Positions 13,962-16,192 of a stretch of 16,192 bases of DNA are shown in pieces (position 1 is the first letter of the stretch; the number at the start of each line of letters is the position of its first letter). The stretch lies in contig DASTWO010000065.1 of the NCBI GenBank assembly GCA_035776675.1, forward strand, positions 1 through 16,192, written 5' to 3'. The DNA is from DASSOY01 sp035776675 (GTDB lineage: Bacteria > Bacillota > Bacilli > Bacillales > DASSOY01). The notes under the pieces were generated by a model. It had not been told where the DNA came from. It saw nothing but the letters and a program-made list of their open reading frames with translations, and did not search any database. A program made the translations under genes and the position numbers.

Positions 13962-14969
13962 TTACTTTCTCAATTCAACCACTTCGCCCGTCCGTATCGA
14001 TTCGTAACAGGCATCGATTACTCTCATATTCCGAATGGTTTGTACGCCTGAGTAGGACGGTTCGGCGCCATCAAGAACACACTGCGAAAAATGCTCAACC
14101 TGCAAGGTATAGGCATCACCCGGTATCGGTTCTTCTCTCGTTGTGCCATCTTCGCTCGTAATGTAGATGTGTGCCTTGCCGTCTTCGTTTTTATCAGGAC
14201 GGAATGGACGAACCACCTCGATACTTCCTTTCTCACCGATCACCTGATAATTCTCCTGCGGAAAGGATTCGAAGCTGCAGTCGAACAACAGCTGGACATC
14301 TTTTTCAAAAGACAGCATCCCTGTGGTTGTCATATCCACATGATCGAAATCGGCATCCAAATGGGCCTGTGCATACACCCTGGAAGGTTCCTCGCCCAAA
14401 ATGTGCCGTGCCGCATGTATGCAGTAACAACCGACGTCATACAAACTTCCGCCGCCAAGCTCCCGATTCAACCGCACATTCGCCGGATCCTTCATGCCAA
14501 AGGAGAATTGCGACCGCATCACGCGCACATCGCCTATCTCCCCATCCGCAATGATTTCCTTCACCCGGTCATGCTGCGGATGAAATTGATACATGAAGGC
14601 TTCCATAAATAACACCTCATGCCTCCCGCACTCCTCAATCATTCCAGTCGCCTCATCGGCTGTCAGCGCCGCCGGCTTCTCACACAACACATGCTTTCCT
14701 GCCTCGGCCGCTTTCTTCACCCATTCGGCGTGCAATCCGTTCGGCAGCGGTATGTACACCGCATCAATTTCCGGATCCGCCAACAATGCTTCATAACTGC
14801 CATAATGCTTCTCAAAGCCCTGTTCCGCTGCCGCCTCGGCCGCCCTATCGCTATTTCGGCTGGCAATCCCTTTCAATTCGGCATTCTCCGCCGCCTTAAT
14901 CGCCGGTACCAAAGCTTTCCGAGCAATATTGGCGTTCCCCAGAACTCCCCAACGCACTCGTTTAACCAT
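13962..14969 (-). CDS. Gfo/Idh/MocA-family NAD(P)-dependent oxidoreductase
   Basis: It has 335 residues. The N-terminal Rossmann fold has the nucleotide motif GVLGNANIA (8-16). The family signature EKP (97-99, in HVLCEKPAALTADEA) supplies catalytic Lys98. Asp178 and His185 in GGGSLYDVGCYCIHAARHIL are the probable other active-site residues. The C-terminal beta sheet is of glucose-fructose-oxidoreductase type. The family oxidises or reduces sugars, inositols and derivatives, and the exact substrate cannot be read from sequence. The ATG at 14969 has AAGGAG 8 nt upstream. It is the first gene of the sensing block: the sensor gene starts 34 bp after its stop, with no terminator between. It could act on the sensed sugar or be regulated with it. 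Confidence 0.94.
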   Translation of the reverse strand: MVKRVRWGVLGNANIARKALVPAIKAAENAELKGIASRNSDRAAEAAAEQGFEKHYGSYEALLADPEIDAVYIPLPNGLHAEWVKKAAEAGKHVLCEKPAALTADEATGMIEECGRHEVLFMEAFMYQFHPQHDRVKEIIADGEIGDVRVMRSQFSFGMKDPANVRLNRELGGGSLYDVGCYCIHAARHILGEEPSRVYAQAHLDADFDHVDMTTTGMLSFEKDVQLLFDCSFESFPQENYQVIGEKGSIEVVRPFRPDKNEDGKAHIYITSEDGTTREEPIPGDAYTLQVEHFSQCVLDGAEPSYSGVQTIRNMRVIDACYESIRTGEVVELRK

Positions 14970-14998
14970 TCTCTCATCTCCTTCAGTTTCTTTTTTCC

Positions 14999-15027
14999 AT
15001 TATCGAGCATTTCCGTCAAATTCGCAA
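14999..15027 (-). promoter_or_regulatory. Promoter of the oxidoreductase and three-component-system operon
   Basis: On the minus strand, TTGCGA (15027-15022), a 17-nt spacer and GATAAT (15004-14999). Predicted start about 14992, 23 nt before the ATG. The -35 lies in TTCGCAAAAT (plus strand), a motif shared with the importer promoter region. Confidence 0.55.
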
Positions 15028-15032
15028 AATGG

Positions 15033-15038
15033 TATGAT
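15033..15038 (+). promoter_or_regulatory. Candidate -10 of the amidase gene
   Basis: TATGAT, five of six matches, 21 nt before the amidase ATG. The upstream hexamer at the right distance (TTTCCG) is poor, so only the -10 is proposed. Confidence 0.3.
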
Positions 15039-15058
15039 TCAATCAGGAGGTCGATGAG

Positions 15059-16192
15059 ATGGCAAACAGGCAAGAGGAACTGACAATCGAAGAAATTCAG
15101 GACAGGATGGCTGAAGGGAAACTCTCCTCAAGGGAACTTGTCCTCATGTATTTCGAACGCATCGCGGCGTACAATCGGCAGGGACCGTCGATTAATGCCG
15201 TACTGGAAATCAACCCGGATGCGCTACACATCGCGGAAGCTCTGGATCTGGAACGCGAACTACATGGACCGCGCGGGCAGCTTCACGGTATTCCGGTATT
15301 GTTGAAAGACAATATCGATACCGGAGACAAATTGCATACAAGCGCGGGATCGCTGGCATTGGCTGAATCTTATGCGGCGAAGGACTCTTTTGTAGCGGAA
15401 AAGTTACGTGAAGCGGGCGCAATTCTTCTGGGAAAAACGAATCTCACGGAATGGGCAAACTTTATGGCAGCGGATATGCCAAACGGTTTCAGTTCAAGAG
15501 GCGGACAAGTATTGAATCCATATGGCCCTGGAGAATTTGATGTTGGCGGTTCAAGCTCCGGGTCCGGGGCGGCAGTCGCCGCAAACTTCACAGTTGTTGC
15601 AATCGGCACCGAGACTTCGGGATCGATCCTGAGCCCTTCAAGCGAGAACTCTATTGTTGGGATTAAACCGACTGTTGGTCTCATCAGCCGCACCGGCATC
15701 ATTCCAATTTCCCATAGCCAGGACACAGCAGGGCCAATGGCACGTACCGTACAAGACGCCGCAACGCTGCTGACCGCTTTAACAGGGGAAGATAAGTCGG
15801 ATCCGGCAACTTTCACAAGAAAAGGACAAACCCATCGTGATTACACCGAGTTTTTGGACGAAAACGGGTTGAAAGAGGCCCGAATCGGGGTTGTCCGAAA
15901 GGGATTCTTGGACGACTTGGAACTGCCTCAACAGAAGCTTATGGAAGCCGCGATTGAAAAAATGACCGAAAAAGGCGCCGAAATGGTCGATCCGATTCAC
16001 ATTCCAACGGCTAACGAAGAATGGGATCTCAATGTACTGATCCACGAATTTAAAGCAGGCCTGAATGCCTATTTAAAGGGGCTCGAACCAGGCTTTCCCC
16101 GTTCGTTAAAAGAAGTTATCGAGTATAACCTGGATCATGCGGAAAGCGCTCTGAAATACGGACAGTCCATTCTGCTCACTTCAGAAGCAACG
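15059..16192 (+). CDS. Amidase-signature family hydrolase (partial, C-terminus beyond window)
   Basis: The frame opens at ATG 15059, with AGGAGG 8 nt upstream, and runs unbroken for 378 codons to the window end. The complete family has about 480-500 residues. The Ser-cisSer-Lys triad is visible: Lys83 in PVLLKDNIDT, Ser165 in GGSSSGSGAAVAANF and nucleophile Ser189 in GTETSGSILSPSS. The 24-residue spacing between the two serines is canonical. An internal start in the opposite phase at 15054 is rejected. There is no signal peptide, so it is cytoplasmic. The variant GTETSGSILSPSSENS, in place of the GatA-type GTDTGGSIR, points to the stand-alone peptide or aryl amidase subgroup and not to the GatCAB subunit. 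It is transcribed away from the sugar block and has no evident functional link to it. Confidence 0.94.
   Translation, partial: MANRQEELTIEEIQDRMAEGKLSSRELVLMYFERIAAYNRQGPSINAVLEINPDALHIAEALDLERELHGPRGQLHGIPVLLKDNIDTGDKLHTSAGSLALAESYAAKDSFVAEKLREAGAILLGKTNLTEWANFMAADMPNGFSSRGGQVLNPYGPGEFDVGGSSSGSGAAVAANFTVVAIGTETSGSILSPSSENSIVGIKPTVGLISRTGIIPISHSQDTAGPMARTVQDAATLLTALTGEDKSDPATFTRKGQTHRDYTEFLDENGLKEARIGVVRKGFLDDLELPQQKLMEAAIEKMTEKGAEMVDPIHIPTANEEWDLNVLIHEFKAGLNAYLKGLEPGFPRSLKEVIEYNLDHAESALKYGQSILLTSEAT

Overview
The window looks like a carbohydrate-use region of a low-to-mid GC Firmicute, most likely Bacillales. The reasons are strong GGAGG ribosome binding sites with frequent TTG and GTG starts, sigma-A type promoters, a perfect CcpA cre box, YesM/YesN-type two-component proteins, CUT1 ABC transporter genes without their own ATPase, a ROK/XylR-type repressor, and a miniature holin-like toxin of the BsrG/TxpA kind. 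I cannot fix the genus.

Layout. 1-640 (-): ArsR-type regulator cut by the window edge. 819-4089 (-): Leloir operon galT-galK-galM, with an intrinsic terminator between galK and galM. 4090-4304: compact divergent control region in which the gal promoter and the promoter of the repressor gene appear to share one palindromic -35 hexamer. 4305-5528 (+): ROK-family repressor. 5529-6092: non-coding stretch with two striking phased repeat arrays (20-bp and 10-bp periods), then a large palindromic terminator or IS-end-like hairpin. 6020-6265: a candidate type I toxin-antitoxin locus with a 26-residue toxin. 6316-6567: nothing recognised.

6568-14969 (-) is one sugar sensing and import block. In transcription order it holds a Gfo/Idh/MocA oxidoreductase, a membrane-anchored RbsB-type sugar-binding protein, a YesM-type histidine kinase, a YesN/AraC-type response regulator, then (behind its own candidate promoter, direct repeat and cre box) a lipoprotein sugar-binding protein, an intrinsic terminator, and two permeases. 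15059-end (+): an amidase-signature hydrolase divergent from this block and cut by the window edge.

How it may work together (inference): the binding protein, kinase and regulator form a three-component system like AraPST of Geobacillus, sensing an external sugar and activating the ABC importer. The importer's binding protein closely resembles the Thermus glucose/galactose-binding protein, and the gal operon next door would process imported galactose. galE and the ABC ATPase are not in the window and must be supplied from elsewhere.
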